Source: an uncultured Flavobacterium sp. (lineage in GTDB: Bacteria; Bacteroidota; Bacteroidia; Flavobacteriales; Flavobacteriaceae). Taken from it: a DNA stretch of 9,054 bases. The notes under the pieces were generated by a model that worked only from the letters and a program-made list of their open reading frames with translations, made no database searches and was not told the origin of the DNA. The stretch lies in assembly GCA_945957245.1 (NCBI GenBank), contig CAMFLD010000087.1:1-9054 (forward strand), in the 5' to 3' direction. Numbering within the stretch: position 1 is the stretch's first letter; each line of letters begins with the position of its first letter. This document shows, piece after piece, positions 1-6,340 of this stretch. The position numbers were made by a program, and so were the translations under genes.

Positions 1-470
1 GTGTCTTTATCGATACGGTGTACCAGTCCGGGACGGTCACTGGAATTTTTCGGAAGGTTTTCAAAATGATAGGCTAATGCATTAACCAATGTTCCTGTAT
101 AATTTCCGTGTCCGGGATGTACTACCAGTCCGGGTGGTTTATTAATCACCAATAATGAATCGTCTTCATAAACAATATCCAGCGGTATATTTTCCGGAAG
201 CACAATGTTTTCAAATGGTGGATGGGAAAGCATTACACGGACTACATCAAAAGGTTTGACCCTGTAATTTGATTTTACCGGAATATCGTTTACCCAGATA
301 TTGCCCTCTTCAGCCGCTTTCTGAATCTTGTTGCGTGTAGCATTTGCAATAAGCTGCATAAGGAATTTATCAACACGCAATATAGATTGGCCTTTGTCGG
401 CAACAAATCGGTGATGTTCAAAAAATTCCTCTTCTTCTAATTCGGGGGTGTTGTCCTGATTATTCTCCAT
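1..470 (-). CDS. rluD: 23S rRNA pseudouridine synthase RluD (N-terminal part, cut by window edge)
   Basis: Reading the minus strand from the ATG at 470 gives 156 codons before the window ends. Residues 1-20 are an acidic, poorly conserved leader; about residues 28-90 form an S4 RNA-binding domain (RVDKFL near the start, then NKIQKA). The RluA/RluD catalytic core follows, with the family strings INKPPGLVVHPGHG and, at the cut end, HRIDKD (151-156). In that motif the first Asp, D154 here, is the nucleophile of the family. RluD converts uridines of 23S rRNA helix 69 to pseudouridine. An S4 domain ahead of the catalytic core fits RluD better than RluA, although RluC and other S4-bearing paralogues cannot be fully excluded without the C-terminus. 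The start overlaps the end of the upstream PASTA gene by 11 bases, which implies co-transcription and probable translational coupling. The ATG is the only start giving a complete S4 domain in this frame. Confidence 0.92.
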   Translation of the reverse strand, partial: MENNQDNTPELEEEEFFEHHRFVADKGQSILRVDKFLMQLIANATRNKIQKAAEEGNIWVNDIPVKSNYRVKPFDVVRVMLSHPPFENIVLPENIPLDIVYEDDSLLVINKPPGLVVHPGHGNYTGTLVNALAYHFENLPKNSSDRPGLVHRIDKD

Positions 471-1080
471 TTACAGGTGGCATTTTGGTTGTATCTACGG
501 CTGTAGAATCAACTTCGGTAGCATCAAAGGTTACTTTACCGTCTCCCAGTACTAAATCAATTTTGGATGATTTCAATACTTTATCTCCGGCTTTTAGTTT
601 CTTACCATTCATCCTCATTTCGAGAACCATGTCTTTTCCTAAATAGGGTTTGTAAGTGATAGTACCTTCCTGAAGTCCCACGGCTTCTAATGTAGGAACA
701 GCCTGGCGGTAGGTTTTTTCAATTAGGTCCGGTAAAGAAACCATGGTATAGGTTGAAGCATTAATTTTTAAGTAAATCTTACGCCCTTCTTTAACTTTCG
801 AACCGGCCTTTGGCTCCTGCTCTACTACAGTCAGTTTTGGAAAATCAGGCCTAAAGTCAACCGTATCCAAAATGATATAATCTAAATCCAAAGCTGCCAG
901 TTTTTCCTCTGCCTGTTCAGCGGAAAGCTTACTCAAATCGGGCACAGCTATTTCCTGTCCGTGATGCGTTGTAAAAGTTATCCAATGGAAAAATAAAAAC
1001 GCAATGACTGCGACAATAGCAAAAGCAGCAAGTAGCTGAGCAAAGAAAACCCGGCTGGTTAAATAGGCACGTAAACTCAT
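460..1080 (-). CDS. PASTA-domain single-pass membrane protein
   Basis: A 206-residue protein. Residues 1-12 are short and basic, 13-34 form one hydrophobic membrane segment, and the rest should lie in the periplasm. Two PASTA domains follow: about 45-107 (starting VPDLSKLSAEQAEEKL) and about 113-179 (starting SLPDLIEKTYRQAVPTLEAVGL), each ending in a hydrophobic beta strand (KIYLKIN, KIDLVLG). The tail from about 184 is Asp/Thr/Ser-rich and probably disordered. PASTA repeats are known from penicillin-binding proteins and Ser/Thr kinases, where they recognise peptidoglycan or muropeptides; here there is no kinase or transpeptidase domain, so a structural or sensing role at the cell wall is inference. 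It is the first gene of an operon with rluD (11-base overlap) and lies opposite ddl, itself a peptidoglycan-precursor gene. A perfect -7 element sits about 20 bases upstream of the start. Confidence 0.88.
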   Translation of the reverse strand: MSLRAYLTSRVFFAQLLAAFAIVAVIAFLFFHWITFTTHHGQEIAVPDLSKLSAEQAEEKLAALDLDYIILDTVDFRPDFPKLTVVEQEPKAGSKVKEGRKIYLKINASTYTMVSLPDLIEKTYRQAVPTLEAVGLQEGTITYKPYLGKDMVLEMRMNGKKLKAGDKVLKSSKIDLVLGDGKVTFDATEVDSTAVDTTKMPPVNGE

Positions 1081-1099
1081 AGAGAAAAAATAATTTGCA

Positions 1100-1107
1100 C
1101 AAAGATA
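1100..1107 (-). promoter_or_regulatory. Bacteroidota -7 promoter element for the PASTA-rluD operon
   Basis: Minus-strand TATCTTTG matches TAnnTTTG exactly and lies 19 bases ahead of the ATG at 1080. It predicts a transcript start near 1093 and a very short leader, as is common in Flavobacterium. No TTG -33 element is found at the usual 17-23 base spacing. Confidence 0.5.
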
Positions 1108-1155
1108 TAAAAAGAAACGCTCCGTAATTTAGATTTTTAGAAAAGCACTTAGGTA

Positions 1156-1179
1156 CTTTGAAGAGGCTATCTTTGAAGA
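1156..1179 (+). repeat. 9-base direct repeat CTTTGAAGA in the divergent gap
   Basis: CTTTGAAGA occurs at 1156-1164 and again at 1171-1179, offset by 15 bases, within the 176-base gap between the PASTA and ddl genes. The second copy is part of TATCTTTG (1168-1175), a further perfect -7-like match pointing towards ddl. It may be a regulator site or an alternative promoter, or may be chance in A/T-rich DNA. Confidence 0.35.
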
Positions 1180-1227
1180 ATTTGCAAACCATTTAGCTTT
1201 GCAGAGCCCAACTAAACAAAAAAATGA

Positions 1228-1235
1228 TAATTTTG
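1228..1235 (+). promoter_or_regulatory. Bacteroidota -7 promoter element for ddl
   Basis: TAATTTTG matches TAnnTTTG exactly and ends 21 bases before the ddl ATG at 1257, predicting a transcript start near 1241 and a leader of about 15 bases. The nearest upstream TTTG (1198-1201) is 26 bases away, longer than the usual spacing, so the -33 element is weak or absent. Confidence 0.5.
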
Positions 1236-1256
1236 TATCAACAAAAACTAGCCTAA

Positions 1257-2243
1257 ATGAATGTAGCAGTAGTAATGGGTGGGTATTCAGATGAATCTGT
1301 AATATCATTACGAAGTGGTCAACTAATCCTAAATCATCTTGACAAATCAAAATACCGGTCTTTTGAGGTTCACATCCTCAAAGAGGGTTGGTATTGCTTA
1401 ATCGATTCTGAAAAATATCCAATCAACAAAGCCGATTTTACTGTTACTAAAGGTAACGAGACGATAAAATTTGATGTTGCTGTAAATACCATCCACGGGA
1501 CTCCGGGGGAAGACGGTCACATGCAGGCTTACTGGGAGCTTATTGAGCTGCCCTATACAGGTTGCAGCTTTTATCAATCGAGCCTTACTTTTAATAAAAG
1601 AGATACCCTTTCGGTATTATCTAAATTCAATATTCCAAAAGCTAAATCAATTTACCTTTCTAAAGGTGATGCAATTGACGGGAATAAAATCAGGGAAGAA
1701 TTGGGACTGCCATTTTTTGTAAAGCCCAACCAATCAGGAAGCAGTCTTGGAGTGTCTATGGTGAGCAGCCTTGACGATTTACCAAAAGCATTGGATTTTG
1801 CCTTTGCAGAAGACAATGACATTCTTATTGAATCATACCTTAACGGAACCGAAGTTTCTGTTGGAGTAATCAACTACAATGGAGAAACTAAAGTTTTGGG
1901 AATTACCGAAATCCTCTCTCAAAATGAGTTTTTTGATTACGAAGCCAAATATCTCGGTAAATCAGAAGAAATCACTCCGGCCCGTATATCTAAGGAATTA
2001 GAGGAACTGGTTAAGGAAACAGCCAAAAAAGTATACCAATCTCTTGGTATGACAGGTTTTTCACGTACGGATTTCATTATCATGAATGATATTCCGCATT
2101 TTATCGAAATCAATACCAATCCGGGACTATCCCCACAAAGCATCTTTCCGCAGCAGGCAGCTTATGCCAAAATGCCTTTTGGTGAATTATTGGATAATGA
2201 AATTAAACTGGCATTCCAACGAAAATTAATCTGGAAGAAATAA
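1257..2243 (+). CDS. ddl: D-alanine--D-alanine ligase
   Basis: A 328-residue ATP-grasp ligase that joins two D-alanines for the peptidoglycan stem pentapeptide, in the cytoplasm. Visible motifs in order: GGYSDE (8-13), with the Ser/Glu that bind the first D-Ala; HGTPGEDG (80-87); the glycine-rich ATP loop in KPNQSGSSLG (156-165); DYEAKY (227-232), whose Tyr is the hallmark of true D-Ala-D-Ala ligases; RTDF (270-273); and the metal-binding EINTNPG (284-290). Length is normal for the family (about 300-370). The start is fixed by the N-terminal strand MNVAVVMGG, as in other Ddl proteins, and by the -7 element just upstream. The Tyr in the EAKY loop argues against a VanA-type D-Ala-D-Lac ligase. 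The stop is followed after 3 bases by the zinc-ribbon gene, so the two are probably translated from one mRNA. Confidence 0.97.
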   Translation: MNVAVVMGGYSDESVISLRSGQLILNHLDKSKYRSFEVHILKEGWYCLIDSEKYPINKADFTVTKGNETIKFDVAVNTIHGTPGEDGHMQAYWELIELPYTGCSFYQSSLTFNKRDTLSVLSKFNIPKAKSIYLSKGDAIDGNKIREELGLPFFVKPNQSGSSLGVSMVSSLDDLPKALDFAFAEDNDILIESYLNGTEVSVGVINYNGETKVLGITEILSQNEFFDYEAKYLGKSEEITPARISKELEELVKETAKKVYQSLGMTGFSRTDFIIMNDIPHFIEINTNPGLSPQSIFPQQAAYAKMPFGELLDNEIKLAFQRKLIWKK

Positions 2244-2246
2244 ATC

Positions 2247-2873
2247 ATGCTTTTTTGGCGTATCAAATCAAAAACCCTACGAAAAGGTGAAATGTCAGAC
2301 ATCCCTTGTGAGCATTGTGGTTCGGATGACGCCTATATGGAATATACTTTTTCCCAAAAGTACTTCCAGCTTTATTTTATCCCGCTATTCCCTTTACGGA
2401 AAAAAACAACTGTCTATTGTGATGATTGTTGTGAGGAATATTATAATGATGAGATTCCTAAAGCTGCTGTCAAAAAACTAAATCATATCAAAGACCGCTA
2501 CCCTATTCGGACGCCTTTATGGATGTTTACGGGGACTTTTGTACTGGTAGCCTTTTTTACATTGGCTTTTTGGCAATCGAACAGAACCCATACGATTGAG
2601 GGTGATTATATCAAAAATCCCATAAAAGGCGATGTTTATTACATTGAATCAAAACCTACTCCGACTACCACTCAATATACCACATTACGAATTGACAAAG
2701 TAGATAAAGATAATGTATATGTAACCTTCAATGATACTTCAACAACAAAATACACCAAGGTTTTTGGAATTCTGCAGGAACGTTATTATACTACCAAAAA
2801 AGGAGTTTACAGTCGTAAAAAGATTCAGGAATTATACCAAAAAGACAGCATTATTTCGATAACACGGAAATAA
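2247..2873 (+). CDS. Zinc-ribbon membrane protein of unknown function
   Basis: A 208-residue protein starting 3 bases after the ddl stop. Residues 1-65 resemble the zinc-ribbon-15 type of domain: CEHC at 21-24, a hydrophobic FQLYFIPLFPL stretch, then CDDCC at 58-62, giving two CxxC knuckles for one zinc. About residues 90-109 form a single membrane helix, and 115-208 are a beta-rich, Lys/Thr/Tyr-rich domain ending in a basic tail. The likely topology is zinc ribbon in the cytoplasm and the C-terminal domain outside. M1 is preferred to M17 because family members carry a short hydrophobic and basic stretch (here MLFWRIKSKT) before the first CxxC. I recognise no function. Its position between ddl and coaD suggests co-expression with cell-wall precursor synthesis but does not prove a shared role. 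Confidence 0.8.
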   Translation: MLFWRIKSKTLRKGEMSDIPCEHCGSDDAYMEYTFSQKYFQLYFIPLFPLRKKTTVYCDDCCEEYYNDEIPKAAVKKLNHIKDRYPIRTPLWMFTGTFVLVAFFTLAFWQSNRTHTIEGDYIKNPIKGDVYYIESKPTPTTTQYTTLRIDKVDKDNVYVTFNDTSTTKYTKVFGILQERYYTTKKGVYSRKKIQELYQKDSIISITRK

Positions 2874-2901
2874 TTTCCTTGCCAAAATGAAAATAGTAGT
2901 A

Positions 2902-2928
2902 TTGAGAATAATTAAATTCTTAAATTAG
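2902..2928 (+). promoter_or_regulatory. Weak candidate promoter ahead of coaD
   Basis: TTG at 2902-2904 and TAAATTAG at 2921-2928 (one mismatch to TAnnTTTG) are 16 bases apart and would give a leader of about 38 bases. This is the best candidate in the 99-base gap before coaD. The gap shows no hairpin terminator, so read-through from ddl is equally possible. Confidence 0.22.
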
Positions 2929-2972
2929 CCTAAGAGTATTAAGGCATTTTCAATCTCAATAAAAAGAAACTA

Positions 2973-3431
2973 ATGAGAAAAGCAGTATTTCCCGGTTCTT
3001 TTGACCCTATAACCCTAGGGCACTATGATATTATCAAAAGAGGCATATCGCTGTTTGATGAAGTGATTGTAGCTATTGGTATCAATGCCGACAAAAAATA
3101 CATGTTTTCGCTCGAAGAACGTAAAAGGTTCATCGAGGAAGCTTTTAAAGACGAACCCAAGGTTTCTGTAATTACTTATGAAGGACTCACAATAGATTTG
3201 TGCCGCAAACTAAATGCCGAATTCATTCTGCGCGGACTTCGCAATCCTGCCGACTTCGAATTTGAAAAAGCCATCGCCCATACCAACAGGAGGTTGTCTA
3301 AAATTGAAACCGTTTTTCTTTTGACCGCTTCTAAAACTTCCTATATCAGTTCGAGTATTGTCCGTGATGTTATCCGTAACAATGGTGATTATACCGTATT
3401 GGTTCCTGAAAGTGTGGTAGTGAAGAAATAA
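2973..3431 (+). CDS. coaD: Phosphopantetheine adenylyltransferase (PPAT)
   Basis: A 152-residue cytoplasmic enzyme that transfers AMP from ATP to 4'-phosphopantetheine, giving dephospho-CoA, the penultimate step of coenzyme A synthesis. Family signatures are intact: the nucleotidyltransferase TxGH motif inside GSFDPITLGH (8-17), the substrate lysine region ADKKY (39-43), RGLR (87-90) followed by the conserved DFEFEKAIAHTNRRL, and ISSSIVR (125-131), the C-terminal ATP-binding motif. Length matches bacterial CoaD (about 160). The start MRKAVFPGSFDP begins directly with the first beta strand, so no earlier start is needed. It is the third gene behind ddl and the zinc-ribbon gene in the same direction. 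It converges on the HEAT-repeat gene with 10 bases between the two stop codons. Confidence 0.97.
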   Translation: MRKAVFPGSFDPITLGHYDIIKRGISLFDEVIVAIGINADKKYMFSLEERKRFIEEAFKDEPKVSVITYEGLTIDLCRKLNAEFILRGLRNPADFEFEKAIAHTNRRLSKIETVFLLTASKTSYISSSIVRDVIRNNGDYTVLVPESVVVKK

Positions 3432-3450
3432 AATATCAAGGCTATTTCTT
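3423..3450. terminator. Possible terminator across the convergent stop codons of coaD and the HEAT gene
   Basis: AAGAAATA (3423-3430) and TATTTCTT (3443-3450) are perfect inverted arms of 8 bases around a 12-base loop, followed on the plus strand by T-rich sequence. The arms contain the end of coaD and the end of the HEAT gene, both coding for Lys-Lys-stop, so the symmetry may partly come from coding. The stem is almost all A/T and therefore weak. Confidence 0.35.
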
Positions 3451-3990
3451 TACTTTCTTTAATGCATCCAGGTATTTTTTTCTGACTCCGTTTTCCGTTT
3501 CAGCTTCTGAAAGAGCTTCTATAATGGGGAGTAACGTTTCATTATATTCAGTCTTTAATTTCAGAATTTCTCCCAATGCGAAAGCAGTTGCCCAGCGTAC
3601 TACCGTCCCATCAAACTTAGTATTAACTAACAGGCTTTTTATAGCCAAATCGAGTTGATTAGGAAATAGATGCGCTATATTACCAATTACCTTGGCACTC
3701 TCCCATTTCACCCTCGGTGCATCAAACGATAACATCTGAATGACAAACCTCAGAACGTTTTCGTCAGCTATTTTAGGGTTTTGCTTTGAGGCATATTCGA
3801 TAGCTTCAATACAGGTTGCCTTTTCCGGAGCTTTCGCTTTTTCTGCGTAAGCCATTAACTCATCTATTGGCATAGAACCGTCTGATAGCCATTGGCTGAT
3901 TATTTCTGTTTTCTCTTTAGCTTTTTTGGTTTTATCCTTTAATAAAAGTTCGATTGTCATTATATGCTGGTGGCTATCAATATTAAACAT
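3442..3990 (-). CDS. HEAT-repeat protein coupled to the VIT-type transporter
   Basis: A soluble, alpha-helical protein of 182 residues from the first ATG. Helical pairs typical of HEAT repeats are visible at about 76-108 (ENVLRFVIQMLSFDAPRVKWESAKVIGNIA), 111-145 (QLDLAIKSLL, then TVVRWATAFALGEIL) and 149-178. The WESAKVIGNIA and RWATAFALGEIL helices carry the repeat signature of small residues and a central Arg/Lys. The N-terminal third is charged. No signal peptide, membrane segment or catalytic motif is seen. The first ATG (3990) overlaps the transporter stop by 8 bases, which favours translational coupling. The second ATG at 3960 (MTIELLLKDK) lies 22 bases after that stop and gives a more natural N-terminus, so the real start may be there. 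HEAT proteins are protein-binding scaffolds; that this one binds or regulates the transporter is inference. Confidence 0.75.
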   Translation of the reverse strand: MFNIDSHQHIMTIELLLKDKTKKAKEKTEIISQWLSDGSMPIDELMAYAEKAKAPEKATCIEAIEYASKQNPKIADENVLRFVIQMLSFDAPRVKWESAKVIGNIAHLFPNQLDLAIKSLLVNTKFDGTVVRWATAFALGEILKLKTEYNETLLPIIEALSEAETENGVRKKYLDALKKVKK

Positions 3991-4684
3991 TCACTCCGAA
4001 AATATAACCAACCAGAGCCGATAATATCATTGCAATAGAACCCCAAATTGTAATTCTGATAATAGCTTTCGTAATACTCGAACCTCCAGTTTTAGCTGAC
4101 ATTGCGCCTAAAATCATCAGAAAGATTAAAGTAAATCCATAAAGCCAGTATTCCATTTGCTTAACCGGAGCAAAAAGGGTAACCAAAAGCGGTAATATCC
4201 CTCCTACCGTAAAAGAAGCTCCAGAAGCCATTGCAGCCTGCAATGGATTAGCCTGACTGATTTCGTTAATTCCAAGTTCATCACGAACATGTGCCGCTAA
4301 GGCATCAACTGCTGTAAGCTCCTTTGCTACCTGTAATGCTGTTTCTTTTTTCAGTCCCCGTCTTTCATAAATTTGTGCCAAGATCTGAAGTTCCTGTTCC
4401 GGCATTTCTGCTAATTCCTTAATTTCCCTTTCAATATCAGCCTTTTCAATATCGGTTTGTGAACTTACTGAAACATATTCTCCTGATGCCATTGACAAAG
4501 CTCCTGCTACCAATCCGGCTACGGTAGCCAGAATAATGGGCTCTCTGGTATGACTTGCAGCGGCAATACCAATTGCAAGACTTGAAACGGAAATAATACC
4601 ATCATTGGCACCCAACACCGCAGCACGCAGCCAGTTGCTTCTGTGGATGTAATGGCTTTCTAAATAATTGTCTATTGTCAGCAT
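3983..4684 (-). CDS. VIT1/CCC1-family iron/manganese transporter
   Basis: A 233-residue inner-membrane protein of the VIT1/CCC1 (DUF125) family, which exports Fe2+ or Mn2+ from the cytosol. The N-terminal half holds GANDGIIS (25-32) in the first membrane helix, with the conserved Asp (D28), and GALSMASGEYVSVSSQ (61-76), with the conserved Met (M65) of helix 2. A Glu-rich cytoplasmic helical segment follows (about 77-140, EKADIEREIKELAEMPEQE and onward), the metal-binding insert of VIT1-type proteins. Three more membrane helices come at about 155-172, 178-196 and 207-228, making five in all, as expected. It is first in a two-gene operon with the HEAT-repeat gene (8-base overlap). A 16-base palindrome lies 16 bases ahead of its start, a possible operator. 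Which metal it moves cannot be told from sequence. The start is the first ATG and matches the usual short N-terminal arm (NYLESHYIHRSNWLR). Confidence 0.9.
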   Translation of the reverse strand: MLTIDNYLESHYIHRSNWLRAAVLGANDGIISVSSLAIGIAAASHTREPIILATVAGLVAGALSMASGEYVSVSSQTDIEKADIEREIKELAEMPEQELQILAQIYERRGLKKETALQVAKELTAVDALAAHVRDELGINEISQANPLQAAMASGASFTVGGILPLLVTLFAPVKQMEYWLYGFTLIFLMILGAMSAKTGGSSITKAIIRITIWGSIAMILSALVGYIFGVNV

Positions 4685-4692
4685 AAATTGAC

Positions 4693-4716
4693 TATCTTTT
4701 TATCTTTATAAAGATA
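4693..4716. promoter_or_regulatory. Palindromic operator candidate overlapping the transporter promoter
   Basis: TATCTTTATAAAGATA at 4701-4716 is a perfect 16-base palindrome, and another TATCTTT half-site starts 8 bases before it (4693-4699). The palindrome ends 16 bases before the transporter ATG (4684). Read on the minus strand its first half, TATCTTTA, is one mismatch from the -7 element TAnnTTTG, so a protein bound here would block the promoter. A metal-dependent repressor is a natural guess for a metal exporter, but the sequence is not a recognised Fur or MntR box. Confidence 0.42.
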
Positions 4717-4819
4717 GCTCTTTTTAAGGGGAAAATAGTATTGAAAAATCTATTATTAAAATGCTAACAGCGTTTTTGTCTTTTAAAACAGTTTAATTTA
4801 ACAAAATCAAACTTAGATT

Positions 4820-6340
4820 TTATTTAAAGATGTTCATTTGCTCATCGTAGATGGGACTTTGAACGCCAAGAAAATTTAAGACACTATGAAAGACGACGTT
4901 TTGCGACAGCATTTTATTGGCTTTAAGCTGTTTATTCTCATCTGATACCCAAACGATAAAAGGAATGTCATATTGCTCTTTAGGAGCTATACTTATAGGC
5001 AATCCATGCATATAAAGATTGTTCTCTCCCAAAGACTCTCCGTGATCCGATACAAAAATCATCGCACTCTTATATTCTTTCAGTTGTTTTAAATCTTCAA
5101 TTATTTGAGAAAGGATATAATCGGTGTAAACAATCGTATTGTCATAAGCATTAATAAGTTCCGTTTGCGAACATTTGGCCAACTCAACACTATTGCAAAC
5201 CGGTTTGAATGTTTCAAATTGAGACGGGTATTTTTGGCTATAAGTAGGTCCATGGCTTGTACTGGTGTGAAGTACAATCAGTATCTTATTTTTTTTACTG
5301 GATTGTATACGTTCTTTAAGTCCGGATAAAAGGAGTTCATCATAGTCGCATCGGTCATTTTTGCAATTGGCTTTTAAGGCTTCTTTATTTTCATAATCCT
5401 TAATATGAACCGGAGGTTCTCCCCAATTTGTAGTTCTCCAGACTACATCTACATTATTGCGGTATAAGTAATTAGGCAGAATCTCTGATAGGTCATCCGT
5501 ATCTTTATATTCCAAAATACTTTTCACCCCAGCCGTAGTGTAGGTAGCTGACGAAGTAGCATTAAAATGAGTTACATTTGGAATTTTGGAAAGCAGCGGA
5601 TTCGTATTCTTATTATATCCGTACAGTGAGAAATTTTGGCTTCTTGCCGATTCTCCAATGACTAAAACCACTACCGATTTTGTACTATCTTTTATCGTAG
5701 CATTAGGCAACAAAATCTCCTTTTGATTTTTTTGATGTTGGTGAACATAAAAAAGCGAAAGATTTACCGAATACGACCAAGGCATTGCCAATCCACCCAG
5801 GGTTTTAGAGTTTTTATCAATCCACAGCCAGTTACTGGCATTGGCAAATACTAATGTAAGGACAAACAAAAGGGTGAGTGAAATGGTTACCAGAAACTGT
5901 TTCAGCGGCACTTTTACTATTTTAGCCTTAATGATATAAATAGCTGGGACAACGCCTAAGAACAGGATATAAATAACTAATTTAAAAGAAAAAAAACTGC
6001 TTGCCTCTTCATATTTGGTATTGAGTACATTGCCTATCATACTTTCATCAATAATCACACTGTAAGTGTTCACAAAGTAAACTGCAAGGGCATTGAGTAT
6101 GAAAAACAATGATAATAAAAATTTCCCAACGTACTTAGACAGGGAAAAAAACAAATAAAACACAAATGCGTTCAAAACCAGCATTAACACCATCAGACTG
6201 ACAACAAGAAAGATGCCGTTTAAGCTTTTATAATCAATGTTGTGAAAAACAAAGGAGTAAAATGGGAAGTGAAAAAATAAAAAATTAAGGAAACTCATCA
6301 GCAACGCAAAATGAGTTAATTTCAAATTACCTTTTAGCAT
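4820..6340 (-). CDS. EptA/MCR-type phosphoethanolamine transferase
   Basis: A 506-residue inner-membrane enzyme: five membrane helices at about 8-32, 41-66, 72-92, 118-138 and 148-168, then a periplasmic alkaline-phosphatase/sulfatase-fold domain. The family moves phosphoethanolamine from phosphatidylethanolamine to lipid A or another glycan. Visible zinc and active-site residues: VIGES (227-231, E230), the nucleophile region TSSATYTTAG (262-271, T268 by alignment with MCR-1 T285), HTSTSHGP (358-365, H363), SDHGES (431-436, D432 and H433) and LYMHG (442-446, H445). Two cysteine pairs of the family seem kept (C326/C331, C382/C390). The pair flanking the nucleophile is Ser264/Ser274, and the MCR-1 Lys333 position aligns with Pro309. 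The ATG overlaps the end of the PAP2 phosphatase gene by 14 bases. The target is probably lipid A, but a sugar or glucan target (CptA- or OpgE-like) is possible. Such enzymes can lower polymyxin sensitivity; nothing here shows acquired resistance. Confidence 0.88.
   Translation of the reverse strand: MLKGNLKLTHFALLMSFLNFLFFHFPFYSFVFHNIDYKSLNGIFLVVSLMVLMLVLNAFVFYLFFSLSKYVGKFLLSLFFILNALAVYFVNTYSVIIDESMIGNVLNTKYEEASSFFSFKLVIYILFLGVVPAIYIIKAKIVKVPLKQFLVTISLTLLFVLTLVFANASNWLWIDKNSKTLGGLAMPWSYSVNLSLFYVHQHQKNQKEILLPNATIKDSTKSVVVLVIGESARSQNFSLYGYNKNTNPLLSKIPNVTHFNATSSATYTTAGVKSILEYKDTDDLSEILPNYLYRNNVDVVWRTTNWGEPPVHIKDYENKEALKANCKNDRCDYDELLLSGLKERIQSSKKNKILIVLHTSTSHGPTYSQKYPSQFETFKPVCNSVELAKCSQTELINAYDNTIVYTDYILSQIIEDLKQLKEYKSAMIFVSDHGESLGENNLYMHGLPISIAPKEQYDIPFIVWVSDENKQLKANKMLSQNVVFHSVLNFLGVQSPIYDEQMNIFK

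Noticed and set aside
1257..2243. Vancomycin-resistance type D-Ala-D-Lac ligase
   Set aside because: The YEAKY loop carries the Tyr typical of D-Ala-D-Ala ligases, and no vanH or vanX neighbour is present.
4803..4821. Inverted repeat AAAATC/GATTTT at the end of the EptA-like gene as a terminator
   Set aside because: Six mostly A/T pairs with a 7-base loop and no T-run behind it; expected by chance in such A/T-rich sequence.
4820..6340. Acquired mcr colistin-resistance gene
   Set aside because: No mobile element is nearby, composition matches the neighbours, and the active-site surroundings differ from MCR; it looks like a resident chromosomal gene.
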